Shown: piece after piece, positions 1-8,171 of the stretch
Layout: the number at the start of each line of letters is the position of its first letter
Numbering within the stretch: position 1 is the stretch's first letter
Assembly: GCF_900142735.1 (NCBI RefSeq)
Contig: NZ_FRBY01000004.1
Coordinates: 1-64,000 of the forward strand
DNA: 64,000 nt
Origin: Flavobacterium saccharophilum
Lineage (GTDB): Bacteria; Bacteroidota; Bacteroidia; Flavobacteriales; Flavobacteriaceae
Reading direction: 5' to 3'
Program-made: the position numbers and the translations under genes
The notes under the pieces: generated by a model
Databases searched by the model: none
The model's input: only the letters and a program-made list of their open reading frames with translations
Told to the model about the DNA's origin: nothing

Positions 1-75
1 ATCCCGAACAGAGTAGTTAAGCCCGCCTGCGCAGATGGTACTGCAGTTATGTGGGAGAGTATGTCGTCGCCTTTC
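1..75 (+). rRNA. rrf: 5S ribosomal RNA, 3' part
   Basis: The first bases match the 3' two thirds of a bacterial 5S rRNA (CCCGAACAG near the start, GTGGGAGAGTA near the end). It is cut by the left edge of the window. A strong terminator and two tRNAs follow, the usual tail of an rRNA operon. Confidence 0.9.
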
Positions 76-80
76 TTTTG

Positions 81-116
81 AAAACCCTGTTTCTAATGAA
101 ACAGGGTTTTTTATTC
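81..116 (+). terminator. Rho-independent terminator after 5S rRNA
   Basis: A perfect 13-bp stem (81-93 with 98-110) closes a TAAT loop and is followed by a T-rich run. It lies directly after the 5S gene, so it probably ends the rRNA transcript, leaving the tRNAs to read-through or their own promoter. Confidence 0.85.
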
Positions 117-143
117 TTTATTTACATAATTATGTAAATATAA

Positions 144-216
144 GGTACCTTAGCTCAGATGGTAGAGCAATGGACTGAAAATCCATGTGTCCCTGGTTCG
201 ATCCCTGGAGGTACCA
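144..216 (+). tRNA. tRNA-Phe (GAA)
   Basis: A 73-nt cloverleaf: acceptor GGTACCT pairs with AGGTACC, the D arm contains TAGCTCAGATGGTAGAGCA, the anticodon loop CTGAAAA carries GAA, and the T arm contains GGTTCGATCC. CCA is not encoded. Confidence 0.95.
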
Positions 217-222
217 CATAAT

Positions 223-308
223 GCTCGGATGGTGAAATTGGTAGACACGCTGGACTTAAAATCCAGTGAACAGCAATGTTCGTGCGGGTTCAAGTCCCGC
301 TCTGAGTA
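223..308 (+). tRNA. tRNA-Leu (UAA)
   Basis: An 86-nt class II tRNA with a long variable arm. The anticodon loop CTTAAAA gives UAA, and the T arm contains GGTTCAAGTCC. The acceptor stem GCTCGGA pairs with TCTGAGT (one terminal G-T). It starts 6 nt after tRNA-Phe, so the two are cotranscribed. Confidence 0.94.
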
Positions 309-310
309 CT

Positions 311-349
311 AAAAACTTCAACTAGTTATGCTAGTTGAAGTTTTTTTTT
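311..349 (+). terminator. Rho-independent terminator after the tRNA pair
   Basis: A perfect 15-bp stem (311-325 with 331-345), loop TTATG, then a T run. It ends the Phe/Leu tRNA transcript. Confidence 0.85.
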
Positions 350-519
350 AAACTATAAATAATTATAGTCGTATATTCTATTATTATAACAATTCGGGAT
401 CAGGTATATCGTATGTTTTTTGGTTATTGTTTTTCTTATCAAATATGTATAAGAAAAAACATTGTGTTATTTATAAAAATGAAATAAGGTAAGTAGCTTT
501 AAATTACATATTGATTTCT

Positions 520-527
520 TAGATTTG
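520..527 (+). promoter_or_regulatory. -7 promoter box upstream of the hydrolase gene
   Basis: TAGATTTG fits the Bacteroidota -7 consensus TAnnTTTG. Transcription would start near 534, downstream of the first in-frame ATG at 530, which supports the second ATG at 554 as the real start. The 16 bases TTAGATTTGTAATGTG recur at 3373-3388. Confidence 0.55.
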
Positions 528-553
528 TAATGTGCACCATAAAATTTTTTATC

Positions 554-1531
554 ATGCCTATAATTGAACGATCAGAATATAATTTCCCTTCTATTATTCA
601 TCGAAACAGGCATGTTTCTACTATTTATGCTGCTTTGTTTAAGAAATTTGATGCTCCAGGGTATACAAGGCAAAAACACGAGCTGAGTGATGGAGATTTT
701 ATTAATATCGATTTGATTATAAACGATCCTAAAAAAGCAGTGATTTTATGTCATGGTTTAGAAGGAGATTCGCGTAGGACTTATAATAATAGTTGTGCTA
801 CTTATTTTCAGCAAAAAGGATTTTCAGTTTTTGCATGGAATAATCGTACTTGCGGAGGAGAAATGAATCGCTTGCCAAGGCTTTATCATCACGGTGCTGT
901 TGATGATCTTGATGAAGTAGTTCAGTTTGTTTTGAAAAAAGGATTTGAAGATGTTTATTTGATCGGATATTCGATGGGTGGCGTTCAGCTGCTTAATTAC
1001 TTTGGGTGGACAAAAATCGATAAACGCATAAAAGCAGCTGTTTCAATTTCAGTTCCAACTCATATCGCTACAAGTGCAGAAGTTCTTAAACAAGGCTTTA
1101 ACAAAGTTTATTTAAAGAACTTTACAATCGATATTAAAAGAAAACTAAAATACAAAGCAGCGCAGTTTCCTGATTTTATAAATCGTGATCAAATTGATAA
1201 AATTACTTCTTTTGATGAAGTTGATCAGTATTTTACAGCGCCGTTACATGGTTTTGCAAGCCGGGATGAGTATTACCAACGCGTCTCACCGGAATTTTCC
1301 CTTAAAAACATTACCACTCCGGTTTTGATTATTAATTCTCTTGATGATCCTTTTTTAAGTGAAAGGTGTTATCCCAGAGCCATAGCGCAAGACAGTGCCT
1401 ATGTTTATTTGGAAACTCCAAAATATGGAGGACATTGCGCTTTTCCATTGCGTGATTCAGAGTATTCCTATGCGGAAAAAAGAGCTTATGAGTTTTTTAG
1501 ATCCTTTACATTTGTGGAAAAAAGCATTTAA
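554..1531 (+). CDS. YheT-like alpha/beta hydrolase
   Basis: A cytoplasmic serine hydrolase of the YheT/EMB8 type. Visible features are the oxyanion segment CHGLEGDS, the nucleophile elbow GYSMGG (Ser about 140 from the ATG at 554), acidic residues in NSLDDPF (about 264-265) and the catalytic His in GGHCAF (about 294), in the right order and spacing. The length of about 325 aa is normal. An ATG at 530 is also in frame, but it would sit upstream of the transcription start predicted from the TAGATTTG box. The gene stands alone with no operon partner. The substrate is unknown; relatives act on short acyl esters. No membrane segment or signal peptide is seen. Confidence 0.85.
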   Translation: MPIIERSEYNFPSIIHRNRHVSTIYAALFKKFDAPGYTRQKHELSDGDFINIDLIINDPKKAVILCHGLEGDSRRTYNNSCATYFQQKGFSVFAWNNRTCGGEMNRLPRLYHHGAVDDLDEVVQFVLKKGFEDVYLIGYSMGGVQLLNYFGWTKIDKRIKAAVSISVPTHIATSAEVLKQGFNKVYLKNFTIDIKRKLKYKAAQFPDFINRDQIDKITSFDEVDQYFTAPLHGFASRDEYYQRVSPEFSLKNITTPVLIINSLDDPFLSERCYPRAIAQDSAYVYLETPKYGGHCAFPLRDSEYSYAEKRAYEFFRSFTFVEKSI

Positions 1532-1711
1532 TTGTGGGTACTATTTTAGAATAAAGTGTTTATAAGTTGCGAATTTTAGAACGTACTACTTTAATTGGTA
1601 GGTGAAAAATAGATGAATCACTAAATTTAGGTTAAAAAACTAATGATTTTATTATTTTTAAAAAGATCATTAAACTGTTGATAAATAATGATTTATGTTT
1701 TATTTTAATGC

Positions 1712-1741
1712 TTGATTCGTAGTAATTAATATTTATATTTG
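1712..1741 (+). promoter_or_regulatory. Promoter for the 82-aa small protein
   Basis: TTG at 1712-1714, 19 bp spacing, then TATATTTG at 1734-1741. This is a full match to the Bacteroidota -33/-7 consensus. The start codon at 1779 gives a leader of about 30 nt. Confidence 0.65.
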
Positions 1742-1778
1742 GAATTAATTAACGGCTTATTAATTTAAAATATTTATT

Positions 1779-2027
1779 ATGGAAAAAGCTATACAATTAA
1801 AAGTACGCAAGGATTTAAATGGTCAGCAGCAATTGAACATAATTAGATTGAAGGGGAGCTTAATTTCCAAAGGTTATACAGAAATTATACATATTTTGGA
1901 TCAGGATGATGAATTCCATATTAATTCATTTGAAACTCCGGTTGAAACTAAGAATGAAGTGCAGGAATATATTAAAGCATTTATAACTAGAGAAAATCTG
2001 ATGGATACAATCTCACTATATAAATGA
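1779..2027 (+). CDS. Small hypothetical protein (82 aa)
   Basis: Not recognised. It is a short, charged, soluble protein with no signal peptide or membrane segment. The sequence suggests a short beta strand (GSLISKGYTEIIHIL) followed by an acidic stretch and a C-terminal helix. It has a good promoter 40 bp upstream and a strong hairpin terminator downstream, so it looks like an independently expressed monocistronic gene. No function is inferred. Confidence 0.65.
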   Translation: MEKAIQLKVRKDLNGQQQLNIIRLKGSLISKGYTEIIHILDQDDEFHINSFETPVETKNEVQEYIKAFITRENLMDTISLYK

Positions 2028-2080
2028 TGCTAGAATAGTGGAGTACTAAATCTTTAATTCTAATACATCAAATATTATAA

Positions 2081-2117
2081 AAGCAAAAGCACCTTTAAGA
2101 GGTGCTTTTGCTTTTTT
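2081..2117. terminator. Bidirectional terminator between convergent genes
   Basis: Inverted repeat AAGCAAAAGCACCT / AGGTGCTTTTGCTT with a short loop and a T run on the plus strand. It sits between the 82-aa gene (plus) and the PAP2 gene (minus) and can serve both. Confidence 0.8.
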
Positions 2118-2139
2118 ATGTCTTATATGTAAGTTTGCA

Positions 2140-2901
2140 TTAAAATGTTTTGATGTAAGTAATTGCAAAACTTTCCCCATCATATGAAGGGGAAATAAAG
2201 GAGGTAGAATTAGCCTCTTTTTTGCCAAATAGTTTGCGGGTTAAATAAGGATTCATCCAATATGCTGCTTTAGTACATAAAATGCCAATACCAGCACCAG
2301 CGGCAACATCGGTTAGCCAATGTCGGTTATTGTACATTCTGAATATTCCTGTTCCGGTTGCAATGGCATAACCAGCTACACCGTACCATATTGATTTGTC
2401 TTTGTATTCCTGATATAAAAATTCGGCGCCTGCAAACGCAATTGCTGTATGTCCTGATGGAAAAGAATCATTTGAAGTTCGATCGGGTCTTTCAACATTC
2501 GTGATAGATTTTAATCCGAAAACTGCTCCAACTGTAAGCATAGTGGAAGTGGCTAAAATAACAGAACGATCTCTCATATTATTTTTTCCTTTTACATCAA
2601 AAGCGTTAAGAGCATATACAGAAACAGCAGGCATATATCTTGTGAAATCATCTATTGTTACCTTGGTATCTATGTTTTCGGTAATTTCATCACGAATTTG
2701 AAAGTTAAAACTTTTTATCTGTCCGCTTTCGATTCCCCAAAACCCATATCCGATTAAAATACCTGGTATTATAAGTTGTTTATAATTGAAACGTATATTT
2801 CTAACAGTATCCGTATGAATACTGTCTATTACCTTTGTGTTTTGTGCCAAAGCTTTATAAGATATCAGTAGTAAAAGTATAAGAAGGCTAATTTTTCTCA
2901 T
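2140..2901 (-). CDS. PAP2-family phosphatase, membrane/periplasmic
   Basis: The full PAP2 signature is present: K131-x6-R138-P, S-G-H at 149-151 and R188-x5-H194-x3-D198. An N-terminal signal sequence (about residues 1-19, ending ALAQ) and hydrophobic segments place it in the envelope. Such enzymes dephosphorylate lipid phosphates, such as undecaprenyl diphosphate, phosphatidate or lipid A phosphates; which one applies here cannot be read from sequence. The length (253 aa) is usual for Bacteroidota members. Monocistronic, convergent with the small gene at 1779. Confidence 0.85.
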   Translation of the reverse strand: MRKISLLILLLLISYKALAQNTKVIDSIHTDTVRNIRFNYKQLIIPGILIGYGFWGIESGQIKSFNFQIRDEITENIDTKVTIDDFTRYMPAVSVYALNAFDVKGKNNMRDRSVILATSTMLTVGAVFGLKSITNVERPDRTSNDSFPSGHTAIAFAGAEFLYQEYKDKSIWYGVAGYAIATGTGIFRMYNNRHWLTDVAAGAGIGILCTKAAYWMNPYLTRKLFGKKEANSTSFISPSYDGESFAITYIKTF

Positions 2902-3016
2902 TTATAAATTAGTACGTTATAATGGAATTGGCTCTAAAATACTTTATAAATAACTGTTTTTGTGCAGAGTAATTTATTTTCTATTAGAATAAAGATAGTA
3001 ATTTACTGGTAGTTTG

Positions 3017-3352
3017 TTAGTTGTCTTGGTTTTCGAGCTTCCTTATTTTCTCTTTAAGTTCTAGATTTTCTTTGGTTAAAAAAGCAATTTGATCCAGTAG
3101 GCCATTTGGAATTGTGGAAGATCTTTTTGTAAAATTAGTGGGTATAGAATCTTTTTTGAAATTTTCTTCAATGACTTCACTTCTGTCTACATCTAATACT
3201 TCCGTAATTCTATTCCATTCATCATTTGTGATTTTAGTTAAACCACGCTCTTTACGACTGTAAGTGGCTTGAGTCATATCGAGTAGATTAGCCATTACAT
3301 CCTGCGTTATTTCAAGCTTTAAACGCATTTTTTGTAATTTGATCTTTTTCAA
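3017..3352 (-). CDS. XRE-type HTH regulator with C-terminal coiled coil
   Basis: Residues 7-60 form a Cro/C1 helix-turn-helix (KLEITQDVMANLLDMTQATYSRKERG), followed by a linker and a C-terminal segment (about 85-108, LLDQIAFLTKENLELKEKIRKLE) with heptad leucines typical of a short dimerising coiled coil. This suggests a small DNA-binding dimer. Targets are unknown. The nearest candidate, the restriction-like gene at 4228, is nearly 900 bp away and faces the other way, so a control-protein role is only a possibility. Confidence 0.75.
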   Translation of the reverse strand: MKKIKLQKMRLKLEITQDVMANLLDMTQATYSRKERGLTKITNDEWNRITEVLDVDRSEVIEENFKKDSIPTNFTKRSSTIPNGLLDQIAFLTKENLELKEKIRKLENQDN

Positions 3353-4227
3353 TTTTTAAATTTAATTATAATTTAGATTTGTAATGTGATCCGTAATTAT
3401 TGGAAGTTACCTTGCTTTTACGATAGGTATGAGGTTCTTATAAATACTAAAATATATAAAAAGTGTTTAGAAAATATTCTCCCTCTCATATCTTAAGCAA
3501 AAATTAATTTTAGTTTGAACCGGAATTAATTGTTTTTAAAAACTTTTTTTGGTAATAAATAAGGAATCTTGTTCGTGCAAGTTGTTTTTTAGGTTTTTAA
3601 TAGTATCGATTATAGTTGTTTCTGTAATAGTAAATCTTACGTATAAATACGCAATCTTTCATACTAAGTTATCTAAATAAAATTCCTTGAGTCTTGATAA
3701 AAAGTACTTAAAATTAATTTCAAAAATGGGTAGAAAGGTGAATAAATTTGCTTGTTTTGCTTTAACAAGTGTTTAAGATTTCGAAATTTTGGAAAGTTTA
3801 AGTGTCTAGGTAAAGCTAGTTTGTTTTTTGTAAGAAAGAATTTCTTTATAATCTTGTAATGTACCGTTTTATGAGTAATTTATGTAATATATGAAATATA
3901 TTTTTAGAAAATAACTTTAAATAAAAAAAAAATATGGCATTAAAATTTAACTAAAAATAGTTCCACAAATTTGATTATAATTGTTAATATTGTCACAAAG
4001 AAAAAGCTTGCTTAATGTTTAAGATTATTTTTTTGAGCCTAAATTTGATTTTAATATGTTTTCACAAATTCTCTATATGCCTATGAATTAACCTTAGAGT
4101 ATTCAAGTTAGTTAAATTGCTAAAGCCCCTCAGATTATGGATTTATTTTTTCAACAAAGTTTGTAAATGTATTTCTATATCTGTTAATCTATTAACAAAC
4201 CAAAACAATCAACCAAACTAATAATAT
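3353..4227. other. 875-bp AT-rich region without a gene
   Basis: No ORF of useful length on either strand. It contains TAGATTTG at 3374-3381 (plus strand), part of TTAGATTTGTAATGTG, which also occurs at 519-534. No terminator-like hairpin was found behind it. The rest is low-complexity A/T sequence with nothing recognisable. Confidence 0.5.
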
Positions 4228-5211
4228 ATGGCAAAACGACTACCCAAACTACCTCCTTTACTACAAAGTAAAATCTACAAAACCGGACAAACCAGAAGTG
4301 CAAATGATGATGTGATTTTTCAAAACAGAGCCAATAGAAATGGTACTGTTTTGATACCATTTGAATCAATCCATTTATTCGATATCTCTGTTTTCACTTC
4401 TGAAAGATTCGAAAGTGGTTTCATTGTTGTCATCAGCCCTGAAGAGTATTACACAAATCCTGATACATTAGTTGTCATGAAAGCCAGGAAGTTAAAACTT
4501 GGTGTAAATGCTATCCTGCTTTACGAGACTAGAGCGCAATGGAATGAATTTAATCCTTATAAAAATAAGCTTGCTATAGCTGAAAAAAGAACATCTCCTA
4601 TTGATGGTCATTTTGTAGCAAGGATACTATCGTCAACTTCAAAAGACGAAGAGAAAATTATTCTTGGTTTCAATACCAGTAGTTGCAAAGGTGCCGGAAT
4701 CAGAGTAGCAGAATACGCTTCTCTTTTAACGATAAAATCCTCTCACTTACAATTAGAATATTTATTCTGGCTTTGTTATAATTCCAAAGAAGTAGCTCTT
4801 GGTGCCGGAATGACAGAAAGTGAGATAGAAAATCGAATGGAAGCTATAAGTACAGCTTGTAATAATCAAAAATTATCTAATACGGACCGACTTTACAAAA
4901 CTCGAATTATTGATAATGCTAAAAACACGATTTGTCCACTTTGCTTGAAAAAATTGAGTGCGGAGGCTTTTCTACTTAATTTCTTTGAATCTGCAGAGAA
5001 GTTAGAAATCGATAGAGAGATTAGTCCCATAAATCTTTTTTACATTAATCAGCTGAAGACTGGCGAATTCAATCATGTCCCTTATAATCTGGCGTGGGGA
5101 CATCAGAATTGTAATATGATTTGTAAAGAAACTGGCGTAATCGAAACTATTAAATGGATGAAAGAAGTCGTTGTAAATACTATTATTTTCAACAAGGATT
5201 CATCTAATTAA
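4228..5211 (+). CDS. Possible BstXI-family restriction endonuclease
   Basis: A 327-aa protein. The N-terminus (LPKLPPLLQSKIYKTGQTR, then DDVIFQNRANRN) resembles what I remember of the BstXI restriction endonuclease family. The C-terminus carries a zinc/HNH-like set: C236-x2-C239, H283 and the cluster GHQNCNMIC (H292, N294, C295, C299), in the order of an HNH fold with a CxxC knuckle. It would be a cytoplasmic site-specific endonuclease. No DNA methyltransferase is visible anywhere in the window, which is odd for an active type II enzyme. It is flanked by an 875-bp and a 300-bp AT-rich gap, as for a solitary acquired gene. The HNH-like assignment is firmer than the BstXI assignment. Confidence 0.55.
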   Translation: MAKRLPKLPPLLQSKIYKTGQTRSANDDVIFQNRANRNGTVLIPFESIHLFDISVFTSERFESGFIVVISPEEYYTNPDTLVVMKARKLKLGVNAILLYETRAQWNEFNPYKNKLAIAEKRTSPIDGHFVARILSSTSKDEEKIILGFNTSSCKGAGIRVAEYASLLTIKSSHLQLEYLFWLCYNSKEVALGAGMTESEIENRMEAISTACNNQKLSNTDRLYKTRIIDNAKNTICPLCLKKLSAEAFLLNFFESAEKLEIDREISPINLFYINQLKTGEFNHVPYNLAWGHQNCNMICKETGVIETIKWMKEVVVNTIIFNKDSSN

Positions 5212-5515
5212 TGATTAGGAACATTGGTTTGATATAGACTTCGATGCCTATTTTGAATAATGTACTGATAGAATAAATCCATAAAACAATAAATCAACTA
5301 ATTAGAGAAAAGCTTTTTGTACTAAAAAGTAATTTTTTGTTATAGACGAAAATTAGTGAGTATGTGGTTTTTCCAGATTATAAGTCATCTTTCAAATCAA
5401 TTATTCAGGATTATAAAATACATAATCTGAATAAAGATTTAATAAAAAGTTGTCTTTTTGATTTATTTAAAAGTGGAATCAAAAACTAAAAAAAAATCAT
5501 CAAAAAAAAAAGAAA

Positions 5516-6787
5516 ATGTTTAGCGACTTAAGAAAAAAATATATAGAAAATTATAGTGGTTTTCCAAAGGAAATTTGGATTCTGGCATTAATAACCTTTA
5601 TAAACAGAACCGGGACAATGGTAATTCCGTTTCTCTCAAAATACATGAGAGAGAACCTGCATTTTGAATACAATCAGATTGGTTGGGTTATGGTTTGTTT
5701 TGGTGTTGGTTCTTTTATAGGTACCTGGTTAAGTGGGGTGCTCTCAGATAAAATTGGATTTTATAAAGTAATGATAGGAAGTCTTTTTGGAAGTGGACTA
5801 ATATTCTTTGCACTACAGTATACAACATCATTTGAAGGATTTTGTATTGCAATTTTGTTTTTAACAACTGTTGCCGATATGTTCAGGCCGGCAATGTTAG
5901 TATCTTTAAATACATACACTCGAAAAGAAAACAAAACCAGAGCGCTGGCCTTAGTAAGAGCAGCAACAAGTTTGGGGTTTCTGTTTGGCCCACCTTTGGG
6001 TGGTCTTATCATTATACTAATCGGTTATAAGTATCTTTTTTATGTAGATGCGGCCACTTGTATTCTGGCAGTTTTAGTTTTTGTTCTTTTAGTTAAAGAA
6101 AGAAAACTACCTTTTAAACTCAAAACACACAATATTGGAGTAGATAAATACGCAATATTAAAAGATAGAACTTTTATAATGCATATGTTCATTTCTCTGA
6201 TAACAGGAATTATGTATTTTCAGGTATTTACTACATTGACCCTGTATCACAAAGAGCAATTTAATTTGTCAGAAATAAACAGTGGTTTGCTTTTAAGTTT
6301 TAGCGGTATCTTAACGTTAGTGTTTGAATTACCCATTGTAAATTATGTAGAAAAGAACAAAATGAATAAGCTGAATGTTATAATGGTTGGTTTGTCATTT
6401 ATGGTGCTTAGTTATGTCCTTCTTCTTTTGAATGATAAGTGGTATGGTATATTGTATGTCATGATGTTTTTTATGACATTGGGGGTAATGTTAACTTTTC
6501 CTTTTTCAAACTCATTTGCTATGACCAGATCACATAACAATCAAGAGGGTAGGTATATGTCAGTTTTTACCATGAGTTTCAGTCTTGCACATATACTAAG
6601 TGCTAAAACAGGTATGGAAATTGTCGCTTATGCAAGTTATAGGGCAGATTTCATATTTATGAGTTTAATTGGTCTATTGGCTATTACACTATGTTATTGG
6701 CTGGTGAAGACGGTTGAAAAAGAAACAATAGAAACTAAAATAAAAATAGTGCAATCCATTTTTGTCGATAAAAGCAAGAAAAGGTAA
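5516..6787 (+). CDS. MFS transporter (drug/metabolite exporter type)
   Basis: A 423-aa inner-membrane protein with about 12 hydrophobic segments. The loop after TM2 has GVLSDKIGFYKV, matching the MFS motif GxLaDRxGrkxxl, and TM5 contains the glycine-rich stretch GFLFGPPLGG typical of DHA-type antiporters. The substrate is not predictable. The exported Ppx/GppA-like gene follows 60 bp downstream on the same strand, so the two may be cotranscribed. The start at 5516 follows a purine-rich A/G run, normal for this group. Confidence 0.8.
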   Translation: MFSDLRKKYIENYSGFPKEIWILALITFINRTGTMVIPFLSKYMRENLHFEYNQIGWVMVCFGVGSFIGTWLSGVLSDKIGFYKVMIGSLFGSGLIFFALQYTTSFEGFCIAILFLTTVADMFRPAMLVSLNTYTRKENKTRALALVRAATSLGFLFGPPLGGLIIILIGYKYLFYVDAATCILAVLVFVLLVKERKLPFKLKTHNIGVDKYAILKDRTFIMHMFISLITGIMYFQVFTTLTLYHKEQFNLSEINSGLLLSFSGILTLVFELPIVNYVEKNKMNKLNVIMVGLSFMVLSYVLLLLNDKWYGILYVMMFFMTLGVMLTFPFSNSFAMTRSHNNQEGRYMSVFTMSFSLAHILSAKTGMEIVAYASYRADFIFMSLIGLLAITLCYWLVKTVEKETIETKIKIVQSIFVDKSKKR

Positions 6788-6847
6788 TCTACTTTTAATG
6801 TTTGAATAAAAATGAGCTACTCCTATTATTAAAAACACCCATTTAAA

Positions 6848-7924
6848 ATGAAAAAATATATTGTACTTAAAGTCATAATTATTTTTATTTTTTTAGTTTC
6901 TCCGAGTTTATTTTCACAAGAACATTATGCCGGAATTGAAGTTGGAAGTAAAGGAGTAAAAATGTCGGTAATAAATGTCCAAAACATTAAAAAAGGAAAA
7001 TATGAAGTGGTTGATTTTTGGACCGAAAATGTAGCTATTGCAAAAGGGATATCCATTGATGGAAAATTAGCAGCAAATGATATTGACACTGCTTTTGATG
7101 TAGTGGTGAAAAATTATACGAAACTTGTTAAGGAATACAAAATTGATGAAAAAAACATCTTTATTGTGGTGTCTTCCGGAGTTGGAATGGCAGAAAATGT
7201 TGATGTTTTACTCCAAAGATTGTATGTTTTTACTAATATAAATGTAGGGATAATTACTTCTGAAACAGAAGCAAAGTTGTTGTTAAAAGGATGTATTCCG
7301 CCAAAAGAATATTCTGATTCGTTGATTCTTGATATTGGAGGAGGAAATACTAAAGGCGGATATGTGGAGAAATTTAATGAAGATGATATTTTAATATTTT
7401 ACCCTGTAACATTAGATTTGGGGACAGTAACTTTTACAGAGAAAATAAACAAAAAAGGAAAAACGAATTCAATTGCTGAATTTAATGAAGTATTGTCTAC
7501 AGCTTTACCTGAATTAAGAGAACAGACAGATCATTTGTATCAGCAAAATCCAAAAATTTTTAACAAAGATAACATCTACATGTCTGGAGGTGCAGTTTGG
7601 GCATTCTATACATTGTATAAAGGAAATAGTGCAGTAGAAAATTTTAGCCCATTTGAGGTGAAAGATGTTGAAGCTTACGATACAATGATAAAAACGGATT
7701 ATGCAAAATTTGAAGCGTTAGCAACACAAAACAAGGATGTAGAGAAGGTATTAAAAACCTATTCTCAAAAATACTTAATTGCAGCAAATTCGCTATTACT
7801 GACTTTATTGCAGAAAATGCCTGATATCAAATCTAAAAAGATCTATTTCACAAAACAGGGACAAATGGCCTGGCTACTTTCTTATATTGCTGATTCTGCA
7901 AAAAGAGCAAAAAATATTCATTGA
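6848..7924 (+). CDS. Exported Ppx/GppA-like (ASKHA fold) protein
   Basis: After a clear signal peptide (about 1-23, ending LFSQ) the protein follows the layout of exopolyphosphatase/guanosine pentaphosphatase: phosphate-1 loop-like YAGIEVGSKGVKMSVI, ITSETEAKLLLKG (compare ISGxxEAxLxxxG), and phosphate-2 loop LILDIGGGNTKGGY. Known Ppx/GppA enzymes are cytoplasmic, so a signal peptide is unusual. The acidic residues of the first loop look altered (E-V-G-S-K-G instead of D-x-G-S-N-S), so activity is uncertain. It could act on periplasmic polyphosphate or be a binding protein. It is 358 aa and follows the MFS gene. Confidence 0.65.
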   Translation: MKKYIVLKVIIIFIFLVSPSLFSQEHYAGIEVGSKGVKMSVINVQNIKKGKYEVVDFWTENVAIAKGISIDGKLAANDIDTAFDVVVKNYTKLVKEYKIDEKNIFIVVSSGVGMAENVDVLLQRLYVFTNINVGIITSETEAKLLLKGCIPPKEYSDSLILDIGGGNTKGGYVEKFNEDDILIFYPVTLDLGTVTFTEKINKKGKTNSIAEFNEVLSTALPELREQTDHLYQQNPKIFNKDNIYMSGGAVWAFYTLYKGNSAVENFSPFEVKDVEAYDTMIKTDYAKFEALATQNKDVEKVLKTYSQKYLIAANSLLLTLLQKMPDIKSKKIYFTKQGQMAWLLSYIADSAKRAKNIH

Positions 7925-8050
7925 GATTAACTTATTTTTTGAATATACTTTGGTGACAAATAGGTTGAAATAAGTGATTTAAAGTGCTGTAATTGTTGAT
8001 TTTGAAACTAGTAGGACATTAATGTATCTGGAAAATAAATGAATCTAATA

Positions 8051-8097
8051 ATCAATAAAAAACCAGTAATCGATAAGATTACTGGTTTTTTATTGAT
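8051..8097. terminator. Strong bidirectional terminator hairpin
   Basis: A perfect 21-bp inverted repeat (8051-8071 with 8077-8097) around a GATAA loop, with internal A and T tracts that serve as U tails on either strand. It lies between the Ppx-like gene (plus) and the beta-helix gene (minus). Confidence 0.85.
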
Positions 8098-8171
8098 TAT
8101 TTGTAAAGAGCAATCTGGTCAACAACGCTCTCTACTCGCATCAAACGTATAATTCTAGATAGGTAGATAGT

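Noticed and set aside
530..553. First ATG of the YheT-like gene
   Set aside because: It is upstream of the transcription start predicted from TAGATTTG, and the family usually begins near the second Met.
2046..2228. 60-aa minus-strand ORF
   Set aside because: It overlaps the 3' end of the PAP2 gene in another frame and covers the terminator hairpin; no family features.
3017..5211. Complete restriction-modification system with control protein
   Set aside because: The XRE gene is far away and divergent, and no methyltransferase gene exists between or beside them.
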